DNA from: Trichoplax adhaerens
Lineage: Eukaryota; Placozoa; Uniplacotomia; Trichoplacea; Trichoplacidae
Assembly: GCF_000150275.1 (NCBI RefSeq)
Contig: NW_002060947.1
Span: 4,144,335-4,208,334 of the forward strand
Length of the DNA: 64,000 bases
Reading direction: 5' to 3'
The notes under the pieces are model-generated. The model saw only the letters and a list, made by a program, of their open reading frames with translations. It was not told the origin of the DNA and searched no databases. The position numbers and the translations under genes were made by a program. Shown here piece by piece: positions 1-13,200 of the stretch (position 1 is its first letter; every line of letters begins with the position of its first letter).

Positions 1-420
1 GCTACAGTGTACAGTCCTACAGTATAATACAGTACTGTACAGTACATCGCGACGCAACTGTACTGTACAGTACGATACGGTACACTGTATAGTACAAATC
101 ATTCTGGGAGTACAGTACAGTATTTCACCCGGTGCTGTACAGTGTATAGTGTACAGTAGTTCTTGTAAATCATTCGGAGTACTGTACAGTACTGTATGAC
201 GAGACTAGCCGGTAAACGGTGAAGAGTACAGTACAGTACGATACGGTACACTGTACAGTACAAATCATTCTGGGAGAACAGTATTTCACCCGGTGCTGTA
301 CTGTACAGTACTGTACAGTGTACAGTGTACAGTAGTTCTTGTAAATCATTCGGAGTACAGTACTGTATGACGAGACTAGCCGGTAAACGGTGCAGTGACA
401 CCACGAAATACTGTAATTTG
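1..420. repeat. GTAC-rich palindromic array with a 166-bp tandem duplication
   Basis: The stretch is built from GTACAGTAC and GTACTGTAC words. The perfect 14-bp palindrome GTACTGTACAGTAC occurs at 32-45 and 179-192, for example. Overlaid on this is a larger tandem duplication: the block starting with TACGATACGG at 71 repeats at 237, a period of 166 bp, and includes the same non-palindromic spacers (AAATCATTC, CACCCGGTGCTG, GACGAGACTAGCCGG). The array stops about 70 bases before the BLOC1S3 start codon. Open frames inside it are products of the simple repeat and have no protein-like character. Confidence 0.9.
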
Positions 421-488
421 ACCTGATTGTACGCAGTGTCATTGGTGCTGTAGTTGACCGCTGTATCGTTCTGTTGTAGCACTACAAA

Positions 489-3400
489 ATGTCCACCATC
501 GAAATTCAAGGAGAAGGTTCGGAATCTGAAGAAGAAATTGCAATCTCCCAACAACTCCATAGCTGCTCTAATACACAAAGCACTGTCAACCCGATTTCAA
601 GCCATGGAACGATCGTAGCTGGGGAAGCATCGGAATCAGAGGACGATCAATACCCTAACGTTCAGCCAGCCCAAACTGTTCATCCGCAAAAACCCAGGTA
701 CAGTACAAATACAACCTAAATGATTCGTCCTGCTCATTCTTCTACTCTAGTACTGTATTACTGTGCTGTATTTGGGGCTGTAAAGATACCAAGAAGTTAA
801 TCGACACTGCTATTGGACTATTTCATGAGTTTGCATTATATGCATAATTCAACTGTTAGACATTTTATTGATAGTAATGCTAAGTCAAGGCTATCATAAT
901 CCAAGCTAAATGCTACAAGCTATAGACTGTAATCCAGGAATTCGAAATTAATCAATAACGCCAGGGAGGGAGAGACTACTCCCAAGAAATAGGTATAAAT
1001 GGGTACTTTATTCCAATTTTACTAATGAAATATTACTAAGCAATGCTTGAAATTGACTGGCATTGAAATCGAAAGACAACAGGTATACCGTACAATATCG
1101 TAATACGAACTCTTTTACATTTCTTATAAGATCTTCTACCCACCCATTGCCCCCAAAATATTTGTTGTCGTTGTACAATATCACAGTGCGTTGGCAATGA
1201 TCAGTTACGAAATAGAAGTATAGTATACTTCATTCATTGAAATAATGATAGTCATTCTGTAAGTGATCTTACACTATTGTAATAACTGGCAGTGTAAAAT
1301 AATCTCTTGCAGTCAATCTCTAGTTGCTTCCACATAAACTGGACTATTGCAAGATATCAATATGCAAAGGACACCAATTGCGCAACATTATACCCGTACT
1401 GTACATTACAAGTGACAACAAAAAATTGATTACTGCATAAGGTGAATCTACCAAAATTACATAAAAATGGCAACACCAATAAAGCATGAACAGGTGTACA
1501 GTATGTGGTAGACGTGTATGGTGAAAAAGTGCATGAATGGATACAGTAGTTGAATTCTCTTACCATACGTTTAGATCCTACGTGTCTTCTCTGCACCTAT
1601 ATTGAGATATTTGCTGTGGACGTCATAAAACTCGACTGACTGTCAATAGTTGAAACGATCATGAGGCTTATTTAGACCTATCTACTCAAAAATTCTACCT
1701 TTATAAGAAGTTAATGCTATGAAGATAAAATACAATACGCCACAATAGCAATTATATAGGCAAGAGTTTAGACAGACCTCATGAATTCAAGTACATCTAG
1801 ATCACCAAGACCAATTTCCTTTTTTTGGTGAATGAAATCGCTCTTTGAAATCAGTGCATTTTAAATGCACTACAGTATCATTCATTGTACGTAACATACT
1901 CGTACAGTACTGTACTGTACTGTACGGGTACGGCTGTACAGTACTTACCATTGTCTTCAGTACAAAGTATTGTACTCTACAGTACTGTACAACACGGCAC
2001 AGTATTCGTGATTACAGTACCAACGAGTACAGTACTGTACACATCTGCCCAGTAAGAATATGAGCTTTGCCAATGGTAGCCATTTGCATCTTGTCTAATT
2101 CAAGATAGAAGACAATCAGTGAATGGAGATTGGAGATCAAATACTGAGTCAAATTAAGAAGTTAAAATGGATTGTAAATGTATGAGCAGGGGTGCAGTAC
2201 TAGGCACTTTGGAGAAAAATTAAAACTACTTGAAGAGCATTTTACTCATAGTAAAAGTCCTTGACAGTAGTGTACCGGCTTGTAGTCTAAAAAGTACTAC
2301 ATTCATCATTTTCATGTTTAGCATTGACTGTGTACAGTATTGTGTTTGTTTATTTATTAAGAGAAAAAAAAAACAGGAGTATTATACAGCAGTCAACTAA
2401 TAGATCATTTTAGAGTACAGTTCAGCCATGGACTACTCCAGGTAATTCAGTAGTCTATGGTTCAGCTAACTTCAGTATTACAGTATGGACTGATTAGATT
2501 AGAATTATTGATCTGTTTTATTGACATTTTGACGCTGTCTGCCATAGTCTCCATACTCAATGGTCACCCACTGTCTTAATAATAAACTACTAGTCGACGT
2601 ACGATACAATGCTCTGCCCCAAAGACTGATGCATTCTGCACTCGATGGCCGCTCAGTTTTTACAACATTGAGATCAAATCTATAGGCAGCAAACAACAAG
2701 AAACCAACAAGTGGTTTAATGGTTGATCAGAAGAGGTATCTTCTTTTACCTCTAGATAGTACTCAGACCTTTAAAGCTTTAACACTACATTTGTACAACA
2801 TAGTATCCCGCCAGATTGAAATCCTGGATTGTACGCTGAATCAGGAACTTCTTAAAAAGTCCCTGGTTGAACGTAATATGTGGTCAAGTGGTATTCGTTA
2901 CCTAGTATTCTTATGATTACAACTGTGGCGACATCGCATACACTTGCTAGCATGCCTGGGGTAATGATACATTCTTGCTCTAAATAAGTCATCATTAAAT
3001 TCGTCAACATCTCGTATGACTGCCAGTAATCATAGTATTATTTCTGAACAAAATAGAAATAATCACATCTTAAGGAGGTTGTCTTACTACTATACAGTGA
3101 CTTTTGAAAGAACACAGGACGAATTATAGTGTCCTATTCTAGTGGACGTATATCAGAATTCAAACAGAGTATGATGCTATAGGTCATCCAGTTCGAGCCC
3201 TTGGTGGCACATACCGTATATGCTTTATTTATTTAAAAAAATACCTGTTAATTATAATTAACTCTCCATCGACAATAGTATTTTTGCAGACTTATAAAAA
3301 TAGCGACTACACTTGATGCCAAGACAAAGGACTGCAATGCTTACTGTTAATAAATAAATAAAACAACTATAAAAACATAACAATTTTGTTGTATGAACCA

Positions 3401-4708
3401 TATTCTACAGCCAAATATTTCAGTTAACTTAGCTAGAATAGTACAATACGTTGAGACAGTATTGCAAAATTTTTCCTAGTTCTTACGTTAGACATAAAAG
3501 GAAAATCGGCAAAGACAGGATACACGCACATAGCCGTATACCATGTTACAATGTTTGACCCGAGATAAATTAATTTTTAATAACCCAATAGACCGCTAAT
3601 TTACGTACGACCTCTAGTGTTAATCTTAGTGTCATTGATCAATGAGAGTATACGTGCTTGCTTTAATCTTTTACTTAATTATGCATTGCATGAATAAGTA
3701 ATTATCAACTAAAGCTAATCAGATGTTAATTATATTAATTTTAAATGTTGATAAATCGAACTATTTAAAAAATGTGCATAGTAAAGCTAGTTGTCAAATT
3801 GCTCAAGGGTACAGACCTCAGTATAGATTTTAACTTATGACAGGATAAAACCGTATTTGGACTTGTAATCAATATAAAAATATCGTCAGGTAGGATAGTC
3901 ACATCAAAAGTATTTCTTTTATCATCCTTCCATTAGATTAACAGCGGATACTGACCAGCAGTCAAAATCAACAATTTCCAATGATAACACTGTATCCAAT
4001 GAACCGATCTCGCCTGCGTCAGAACTTTCTGAAACTCAATCTACCCAGAAACAAGAAAAGACAGTCCGTTCTGGAGAGAAATACGACACGTATGTATTAC
4101 AAATACTTGTAACTTATTCACTTCTTGTTGTGTGCAATCGGAACTGAGAAGATATGGATACGAGTATGTACTGTATTAGCTTTCTACTGCATATAGTATA
4201 CTATGTTGAATGGGCTATATTTAATTATTAAGCGTTATAATCAATTATTTTATAATAAATTATTGCTATCTCTCTAATCTTTAGGTTACTACACCGTAAA
4301 TTACGTAAGTAGAAGAAAATATAATCTACGATTGTATCTAAATAAAGCAGTAAGAAACGAAGTGAGCTAATATCGATCTGATAAAATATTTATTATTTAG
4401 GCGAAAAAAATTTACAGTTACGAAATGAAATTAACGCCAGAATTACTGATATGTATAGTAACGCAAATTATAAATTAGAAGATACGGTTAATCAAATATG
4501 TAAAACTCAATCAGTTCTACAGGTAATAAAATTTCACTTTATTAATCTCTCTAGAAGTTAAATCTAGTAATATGTTCTACATGTGCTCTTTTCTTCGTGT
4601 TAGGATATATCTCAAACTGTACATACTCTAAAAGATGATGCTGTAAGGGTTAATAACGCCGTGGATATTCAATTCTTTCAAAGCTTTTTGCCGGATGTTA
4701 AAATTTAA
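489..4708 (+). CDS. BLOC1S3: BLOC-1 complex subunit 3 (BLOS3), 5 coding exons
   Basis: Small subunit of BLOC-1, the cytosolic complex that sorts cargo from endosomes to lysosome-related organelles. Exons: 489-697, 3937-4089, 4285-4304 (a 20-nt microexon), 4401-4522, 4604-4708. All junctions are GT-AG and in phase, giving 202 residues, the same as I recall for human BLOS3. The N-terminal half is acidic and Ser/Gln-rich and carries VAGEASESEDD near residue 43, matching the GEA-plus-acidic motif of human BLOS3. The C-terminal about 80 residues form a predicted helical coiled coil (LLHRKLREKNLQLRNEINAR and onward) ending in FFQSFLPDVKI, which matches the human LLPDI end. The start is the first ATG of an open frame directly after the repeat array. 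Intron 1 is 3.2 kb and holds a further GTAC palindrome cluster. The family is divergent, so this call rests on the two conserved ends. Confidence 0.85.
698..3936 (+). other. Long intron 1 of BLOC1S3
   Basis: Non-coding apart from short chance frames. It contains a GTAC/CTGTAC palindrome cluster at about 1895-2045. No RNA gene or mobile-element protein was recognised. Confidence 0.7.
1895..2045. repeat. GTAC palindrome cluster in BLOC1S3 intron 1
   Basis: Dense repeats of TACTGTAC and GTACAGTAC words, for example around 1908-1945 and 1975-1992. Same sequence family as the arrays at 1-420 and 28585-29560. Confidence 0.85.
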
Positions 4709-5362
4709 ATCTTACTACTACGCGCCTGTCATAAGCGAGAATACGAGATCAGGATATATACCATCAATTTAGAGTCCTAACTATAAGTTATGCTGGAACA
4801 AGCTTCAAGAAGGATTCAGTACGACTTCTTGCTATGCGTAATTTTAAATAGATAATTAATTTAAGAGTGTACATATACTGTAATAAGATAGCTTCAATAG
4901 TAAAATTACCTTCTCACTCGATATAAATACTAGTTAGGTGAGGAAGCCATTAATATAGATGATCATTTTGAACCATTAATCTGTACAATCAAGCCATTAT
5001 TGCATTATATACTAGTAGTAGAACATTGCGTTCTGTTGGAACTCTAAAGTGAAGCATACATAGTTTTATTTTAGCTGGCGACTGTAGGTAATACTATAGT
5101 AATCATCATTCTAATGCAAGTTAATGTATAATGTGTACTATTTTTAGCGGCAAGGGTAAGTTATCATTTTTATTCGAATTACTAGCTAAATAAATAAGTT
5201 TTGTTAAAATACAATTGGTAATGTTGCATAACATTATTACAGAATTTAATAAAGATAAATTATAACTTTAACTTATCGCAAAAATTGCATAAGTAATTCT
5301 AAAATGATTCATTTTAATCGTAGATTCCTATAATTTCAAGACATTAGGCTTTTCTAGTTACA
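4709..5362. other. Convergent intergenic gap
   Basis: AT-rich spacer between the 3' ends of BLOC1S3 (+) and the membrane protein (-). No gene or clear repeat seen. Confidence 0.6.
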
Positions 5363-6526
5363 TTAAACCAATTTTAATAGTAATGTAAAGTATAACACTG
5401 TTTGATAAAATAAAGCAAAGACAAGCAATATCGGAACAAATGTATATAGGCCTATGATTACCATAATTAACATCAGCACTTCTAAAATGAAAATTGTCAA
5501 GGTATTACATGCAAATGCAACATCCTCTTTATTAATGTCGAGATTGTTTTCTGCTATGTAAGCTTTTTGTTCCCTCATTGCCAACGCAGCAGCTGTAGCA
5601 ACGATTGTGAGACTAGCAATTATAGGCAGGATAATAAATAGTACATATAAGCCAGTAGATAAAGTTGGATCGATTGATGTCGATTGATGGTATGTCCAGC
5701 CAATGATACAAACGGGCACACTAGTGATAGCGGTTAAGCCAAGAGATTCAAAGATGTATAATACTACCGTTTTGGCAGCACTATTACCCTGATCATTACT
5801 ATTAACATCGCCTTCATCATAATGCAGCTGAAATCCAAGTAGTCTTAACGAGGTCGCATAACCAATCATTAGCATAAGTACGACCTTTGCTAGCAAATCG
5901 AAATCAAAGCCATAGACCGCTAACAAATTAGAGCATACAGTATTATTACTAATATAATTAACTCGGCATTGGAGGCATCTTAGTCCCATGGGCATATTTT
6001 CTAAATGTCTTAAAGCAATAGTTAAACAAGTCAGTGGAACTGACTGTAATAACATTGGTTGAGGTATTGATATTAAAGCTGCTAATCGAAAGACTTTGGA
6101 ATCGTACAATTGCGATGTGTAAATGATTAATGCCGAGCATCGTATAAATAGGAAAAAATTGACAATCATGGTAATGCTAAAGATAAAAATATATGTTACG
6201 TATACGCCTTCGTATTCATGCAGTAAAATTGAAATGCGATATATGCCACAACATCGAGAGTGACCAGATTGGCTACATGGTGAAGTATTATAAAAATGAC
6301 CATTTGTATCTTCCAATCGATGAAGAAAATTGTTGAAAAGAGTCGATTGAGAAAGAATTCTACCGTTGATAATTGTATCCGTTAAAACCAGACAAATGAA
6401 AAGAAAATTCCACAGCCTAATTTGGTTTTTATACCGCTGAGTATTACTTATTTTGGTCGATAAATCTCTCAAGATTCGAAAAAACTTGCCGCAGCTATTT
6501 TCCACACGATCGACTAAAACTGCCAT
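5363..6526 (-). CDS. Intronless multi-pass membrane protein of unknown family
   Basis: Single-exon frame of 387 residues starting at an ATG (6526-6524). Seven to eight strongly hydrophobic helices are visible, at about residues 37-56, 106-134, 146-170, 205-228, 250-275, 288-312 and one or two in 338-387. The loop after helix 1 is long and rich in Cys, His and Asn (CSQSGHSRCC), with likely N-glycosylation sites, and a second Cys-rich segment lies near residues 183-197. None of the class A GPCR signatures (GN, LAxxD, DRY, NPxxY) is in place and I do not recognise the family. Lack of introns in an intron-dense region may point to a retrocopy origin or a lineage-specific family. It is divergent to the TM2 gene and convergent to BLOC1S3. 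The length and the regular helix-loop pattern support a real protein; the function is unknown. Confidence 0.72.
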   Translation of the reverse strand: MAVLVDRVENSCGKFFRILRDLSTKISNTQRYKNQIRLWNFLFICLVLTDTIINGRILSQSTLFNNFLHRLEDTNGHFYNTSPCSQSGHSRCCGIYRISILLHEYEGVYVTYIFIFSITMIVNFFLFIRCSALIIYTSQLYDSKVFRLAALISIPQPMLLQSVPLTCLTIALRHLENMPMGLRCLQCRVNYISNNTVCSNLLAVYGFDFDLLAKVVLMLMIGYATSLRLLGFQLHYDEGDVNSNDQGNSAAKTVVLYIFESLGLTAITSVPVCIIGWTYHQSTSIDPTLSTGLYVLFIILPIIASLTIVATAAALAMREQKAYIAENNLDINKEDVAFACNTLTIFILEVLMLIMVIIGLYTFVPILLVFALFYQTVLYFTLLLKLV

Positions 6527-7821
6527 ATTGGACTGTACACTAGTTAGTACATAACGTTATTTACATTACGCCAGTTTTAGAGTGGGTTTTAATGGCATCC
6601 CTTCAAGATACAATGAATGCAAGTAGAGAAAAGTGATCAGACGAATACTGGTATCTACCCAAATTTTACTTTATCGTAGATCGTAGAAATGGTATTCCAA
6701 GTCATATCTGTGTCCAATATTACAGCCAATACCTCGTACTGTATGATGCATACCTTCAGTACTTGTGGTATGAATCATGAATGGACAAGATTGTATCTAT
6801 ATGTTAATAGATACTACTATGTACATTTACTGGATGATGTTTAGTTTTTGTCAACTCACAGCCCAGGCATCAATATGGTTCTAATTAATTCAATCAATAT
6901 TGCATCGTGTTCATTTTGTTGAAATGATAGAGGTCACAAGAAACCACCTCTACGGTTATAAAACTCGTGTTTGCTGATCACCGTAAATCTACAGTACTGT
7001 ACATCAGATTTACAATGTGAGTGAGCTTGTAGCCATAGAGACCGAGGAAGAAGTAAAGTACCGTCTGGCGTCGATTTTTTCCCCCTCCATTTTTAACTGC
7101 TCTCCATTAGGAGATACCTAATGGAATCGTTCAATGGAGTAAAAACGCCACCCGAACCCGATGAAATGGTTGATCTTCTAACCCGAAATATGTGCAATTG
7201 CTATACAACCACTGTATCACCATGGAAATTCTTCACCCGAATCTCCCCTCGAGTCGAATTCATGTCGCGGTTTCACGTTGACTTTTCTTGACTGATACCT
7301 AGTACTGTCTATGATTGGATTACTCGATGCACCTATTACCTCATAGTACTGATGTTGTATCATGATCAGGGCTATGAATAATAATAATAGCATGTTTTAA
7401 TCCAAAGGATTCGGAGTTTCCTTTGAATAGTACTTCAAAATAATCCAACATTTAGCTTCCAAATGTCATTAAAGACCTACCGAATGCTGCGTTAATTTGA
7501 TAGAATAGTAGAAAGACCCCAAAACGATAGGATAGGGCCTCCAAGTTGTACTCATTCTAGTACGGTACAGTACGCGATGTTATCCAATGACGTCATTGTT
7601 GTCCAACAGGATTGTACCGTTATAACAAAATAAAATGAAGCATTTGGCAATCGAGTCAAAGCGCTATCCACTGTTCCGCGTATACGTCGCTATTCCATAT
7701 AGATTGACTAGCATGGGGCTCGAGTGAAAATAGACAATATCTCAACACAACGACTGGATAGTGGCAACACCTTTCTTCTTCTCCAAATCCACTATCCAAA
7801 TCGTCCAACATAGCAACAGCA
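6527..7821. other. Divergent intergenic region
   Basis: Lies between the 5' ends of the unknown membrane protein (-) and the four-TM2 gene (+), so it should contain both promoters. Isolated GTAC palindromes occur near 6993-7004 and 7561-7573. No other structure recognised. Confidence 0.6.
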
Positions 7822-10285
7822 ATGATCGATTCTTCAAGTGCCAGTGCTTCAGTCATCATTGGAAATGTTAGCCGTCCAAAAAGTCAAAAATCCGTGGCTG
7901 ATGCCTATTTGTGTGCTTTCCCTCTTGGTTTTTTAGGGTTACATCGATTCTATCTTGGTCAACCACTCTTAGGATTGGCATATTTATTCTCGGGGGGATT
8001 TTTCGGCGTGGGTTGGTTGCACGATATGCTTATGATGCCTAAAATTGTCCAACGAGTCAATCATCGGCTGGCTAATCCTCAAATTAGCAAGGAATTTAGT
8101 TTACTTGAAGCTTACGTACTTTGTTTGAATCCTGGTGGCTTACTTTTTGGATTGCATCAATTTTATCTTGGAAGGTACAGTATACAGCATAGCGCACCAG
8201 TTTTATTGTATTGGCTACTGCCGATACTATTTATACTAGTTTGAACTTTGCATGCCCTTGCGGTCATTAATTAATCTAGCTCTTTAAATTAAAATACCAT
8301 CAACAACAATACAACAGCTGCAGATCATGGTCAATTTTGTTATCATCATTTCGATATCGTGTACTACTCTACTGAGCTACATCATAGTAAACAGGAACAA
8401 GCTATTCGTTCAATTTAAATGACTGATTGAAATCGCTTTATCATCAGATTATACAATATACTGTACTTTAGTCATACTCGTAGACTATTTTACAGTAATA
8501 CATCCAATTCGTATTCATTTTCCTTTTAATGAACAACTTGTTATAGTAGTGCACGCTCAATTTACTGAATCGATTTGTTCTAATCATATTGTTGTCGTAT
8601 AACTTTAGTGTAAACCTATTTTGCTATGCTATGTAAGCGAGCATACACTTACAATTATAAAACATGTAAATCAATGTTTAGAAGTTCAATATGTCCAATA
8701 ATGATGACATCCATGCGAGATAAAACATTCAAAGATGGACGGGAGGGGGTACTTCCATATCATTAATGTAGATGATGAACAGTTACATAGTTATCAATTG
8801 CAATATGCAATAGATCGTAATAGTGGGCCTACTAAAATACGATTAAATGTAGTGCAGGAGTTTATATAATAATACTTTTGCGAATGAACTGGAGTATATC
8901 AAATTACCATTAACTTCTAGAAGTCCATCAAATTACTCACAGTTGATTTATTAAACCTAGAGGAGCTACAATACCTATAATAAATAACCTACTGTATATT
9001 CGTATTGCCTTAGACCGTACGTAGGTAGAAAGCTGATCGCATACATGAGTCAGTTTTTTAGATATTACATCAAATTTTTAACGTATATACTATATGTATT
9101 GCAATCTAGAGCTATAGCCTATAATTAAAGTAGGTCGAAAATAACCATCATTACTTTGGATCAGTACCCAACCTATAAAAAATATATCTGTTACTGTTAC
9201 TTATTCTTTAAAATCTTAAATATTACTGTATAAATTACATCATGTAGGACAGTACCTACAAATGTACGCACAACTTATTGTACTGTATATTTCCATTGCT
9301 ATGCTTACAGTTTACATACATATACGTATACGACTCTATTGTAACTGTTATTATAAAGATCAAAACTGGAAACAGATGCAATATCAAATTAAGTAGTGTT
9401 GAAGGAAGTAATTGTTGTAGATAGCATTACTTATACCCTAACAATTTCTGCTTTCAATTTCATAGGAAAGGATTTGGGACAGCATACTGTTTCACGGCCA
9501 GTTTTGCCACTATAGGATGGTTTTTAGATATCTTCAGAATGCCGCTATTGGTAGCAGATGCTAGGCAACGTGTACACGAATCAGAAGAATCTCCCGTCGC
9601 TGCTATGAAGAAACGACCAAAGAGACTAGACGATGCATATGTTATGTGGGTTTTTGGATTTTTAGGTGTCCATCATTTCTATCTTGGAAATATTGGTTTT
9701 GGTTTTGCTTATTTGTTCACCATAGGGATGGGGGGAGTTGGTTGGCTAGTTGATTTTTTCCGCATGCCTGTGCTGGTCAGAAGAGCTAATACACATCCTC
9801 CAAGTCCTTTCAAGCATCTAGATAGTGCTTACGTCTTAACTTTCCCGTTAGGCTTTCTTGGATTGCAGCACTTTTATCTAGGCAAACCGGGCTTAGGTCT
9901 TACCTACTTATTGACGTTTGGGTTAGTTGGCATTGGATTTTTGGCCGATATTATCCGTATGCCATTCGTGGTCCGCGAAATCAATGAATCAATCGCCGCT
10001 GACCAATTGATTACTGTTACAGTTGACGAAAATACCGAGAACCAAAGCGTTAATTCTAACATAAATTCTCTTCAGGCTACCAATATACCCTATCAATCAC
10101 CGCAACCACCAACTGATTTACCTAATGAACAAGCTAAATCTCTGTTAATTACCGAAACTAGTGCAGATACGATTAACGCTGCAGCTGCTCCGCCACAACA
10201 TCATTTGCCTGAGCCTTATGGCCCACCTCCAGCATATCAATCCATTGTTGATGACAATACTCCCGAAATTCCCCGTAGAAAATAG
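7822..10285 (+). CDS. Protein with four tandem TM2 domains and a PPxY tail
   Basis: Two exons, 7822-8174 and 9466-10285, joined in phase 2 (GT-AG), give 390 residues. Four copies of a TM2 domain follow each other, at about residues 25-80, 92-148, 168-225 and 233-290. Each has the pattern D/EAY, GFLG (or a variant), H-x-FYLG, G..YL, G.GWL.D, MP..V. That predicts eight membrane helices in four hairpins. The intron cuts domain 2 right after its FYLG motif, and the domain becomes complete only after splicing, which confirms the exon join. The cytosolic-type tail of about 100 residues is Pro/Gln-rich and ends with PEPYGPPPAYQS, a PPxY motif of the type bound by WW domains of Nedd4-like ligases, followed by a basic end. 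The animal TM2D1-3 proteins have one TM2 domain with a DRF core and are not obvious orthologues. The molecular role is unknown. AATAAA at 10427-10432 is a plausible polyadenylation signal. Confidence 0.9.
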
Positions 10286-13200
10286 TACACTTGAATTAGC
10301 ACTAGCAATGTCTGCGAATGAGTTTTTATACAAATCTGATTACGAAAAATAATTCAATATTATACCATAAAAACTTAAAAACTCAGTCAATTAAAGATAA
10401 TTACTCCGTTCTTAAATTAGATTATTAATAAATAATATAAATCCTTTATGTACAGTACAATATTTTGACTTTTTTACTCCTTAAAAAACTTGTAAAGTAA
10501 CATAGAAGGCTATTCTTCTCTTTTACGTTTATCAATCTTTCCAACGTGAAGCTCAATAGCTATATAATACTCGTATACAGTATCATCGTAATATGATAGC
10601 TGGAAATATTAATAATACTGGACAGGCTCGTCTTTCAATGATGATCAAATTGCTTAATGTTAATTCCAAAAATTTAAAAATTCTCAAGTTATGAAATAGG
10701 ACAGACTGACGTTATCTATATAGCGCTATGAAAATTAACATTTAAAGCCTTAGGTATAGAAATAATCTCGATGGCTATGGATTTTGCTAAGTTATCTGAT
10801 TGTAAACCTTACTTCTCAATTGAACTTATAAGATGGACAATTGGACATGGTCTGTCAAAGTTATTCATTAATGTTTTCTGCTATTAATATAAAGTCGCAT
10901 TTCAATTATTAATAAGCATTAAACCTGACTTATGCGAGTATTCGATGCTACAATTTTCTAGTTGAAACACCATTTCATAAATGAGTAATGTAGAATACAG
11001 CGTATTTACGCCAGTTAATTATATCATTCTCATATTTTATGTACTTTGTTCACAGCTAGTAAAAACAGGGTGGAATTAACGATAAAAATTTGTTTCATAA
11101 ATAGCACTATTAATTACGAATTGAACTGCATTAATAAAATACTGTCACTAATAGCAAAACAACACTATGAGACAGGATAGTGATGGCTAATCGTTATAAA
11201 TCAAAAGGCGAATCGCTGATGAATAAACAAAACTTAAGCATGACTCATAATTCCTAATTAAGATAATCACTGTTTGATTGATTGATTAAATATCTTGGCA
11301 GCAAATACTGAAAGGTCTTGTCTAGTTCGTGTGATAACTGGTTTGGTTAATTAGCGAAATGATGATGATTTGTACCGGATAGTAAATAAATAGGGATATT
11401 TGTTAGTAACATTCATCATCTTTTAGTCTACTTTTTATGCAAATTGGTTATGAAATGCAAACATGTCTAGCACCCTCTCTAATAGCAAAAATAGCTAGTC
11501 AATGGGTGTTTCTCTAAAGCTCTAGTTGTTGCATCAACATTATCAATACATCGTCTACCATAAACTTTTACTTTCTTTTTAGGTAGATTTTACTATTGAT
11601 CGATAGACTCTGAAAGGGTTTAAATTAGATTAAGGCATTAACTCATAACAGATAAAAATTCTGGATGATACATTACTAAGGTTATAATGTATCTAGATAA
11701 ATATTCCCTTATGGATATTGACAGAACTTGGACGGAAAAATTAAATGAATTTATCTTATGCTATCAATACGAAGTTATTTTATACTATCTAGAAGGAGTT
11801 ATAACGATCTCTTAAGTGTTCATTTCGACTTCGGAAATAGTTAAATTGTTGTATCATAACTAGGACTTTTAACTGTATACAAATAACTTTAAACCAATAA
11901 AAAAGGAAAACCAAAATCTGTTTGGCTATCTTTTCAACCCATTTTATACGACGACTGATTAGAATTAGTACTTTATTCGATGGAATAGTACCGTAGTAAC
12001 AATACGGCTATAGTAGTACTGTAGTTGTTACAATAGTAATGAGTAATAGAAATTTAATTATTTGTTTATTCATTCATTCCATATCACTATTCTTTTTTCA
12101 AACAATGATAACTTTAACGTTATTCTAGATAAGATTTCTTGAACTTGAGATACTACAGTGATATGTACAAAGTTAATCTCGATATTAAAAATATATGAAA
12201 ATGAAAAATCGATTTAATATTGGAGAGAACGGTGACAAAACATGATTAATATGACAAAATAACCCGTGTTAGTAATAATTCTCTTAAATTCTAGACATTA
12301 ATTTGTGCCTTTAAATTACGCTAAAGTATCGCTTGCTATCAGTTGAAATAAGGAGTAACGAAATGCAATTATCATGGAAGAATAGGATACTTATCAAGTT
12401 GCATAATCGTATTGTACTAAAATCTTTAAACCGTCTGTTTGGATGACAGATAATAGAATATGGCATTATGAATTGATTGATTTGGAACAATTTTTTATTA
12501 ACCTTACAATTACACAGAATATGAACTGTTAACAATCTTATTATTATAAATAGCAAATATAATATTAGGTAACTAATTAGATTGATTGTATCGTATCAGT
12601 GAAAGCAAAGAATTCATTTTCAAATGGTTAAGATAAAGAAAAGCTGTTATTAACAAATAAATCGGATACTTAAAAATTATAATTATTATTGATACATACT
12701 ATTTAATGAATTAAGATTTATTACTGACACAAATAATTGCTTTATCGTTTTCAATTTACAGCGATTATGCTAATAACTTTGAGAATAATATTTATATTAA
12801 CAAAATAATTAGCCAACAAATTTAATTATCTGTTTAGTCGGTTGATCAGCATAACAAAAATTACAGCAATCATCAAGCTCCAATTAAATTTTTTAACCTA
12901 ACTTTTAAGAAGATAACATTAAAATGGAGATCTCAATCTATTGTCATGTACAGTATTTAGCCCACTCTTTTTCCTTTCTGTTCTCTTTTCATGTAACTCT
13001 GCTGTATATATACGCATTCTATAAAAAGATAATATGAACATTGGGGATATCTTCATTTAGTCAACTTGATTACCAAGTGTTATTGTCTCAGCACACCTGT
13101 GTTGGTTACAGAAATCATTTAAAGATATTCTCAATCATTCCCGTTCTTATAGAATACTCTCCTCATCTAACCGTAACCGTAAGTGTTAAAACTAAATACA

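Noticed and set aside
99-578. 159-codon frame on the minus strand over the GTAC array
   Set aside because: The protein is mostly a translation of the palindromic repeat and its end overlaps BLOC1S3 exon 1.
3160-3215. tRNA-like T-loop GTTCGAGCC
   Set aside because: The flanking bases do not form a five-pair T stem, and no anticodon arm or acceptor stem could be built.
7656-7859. 67-codon minus-strand frame overlapping the four-TM2 start
   Set aside because: Antisense to a well-supported coding exon and without protein-like features.
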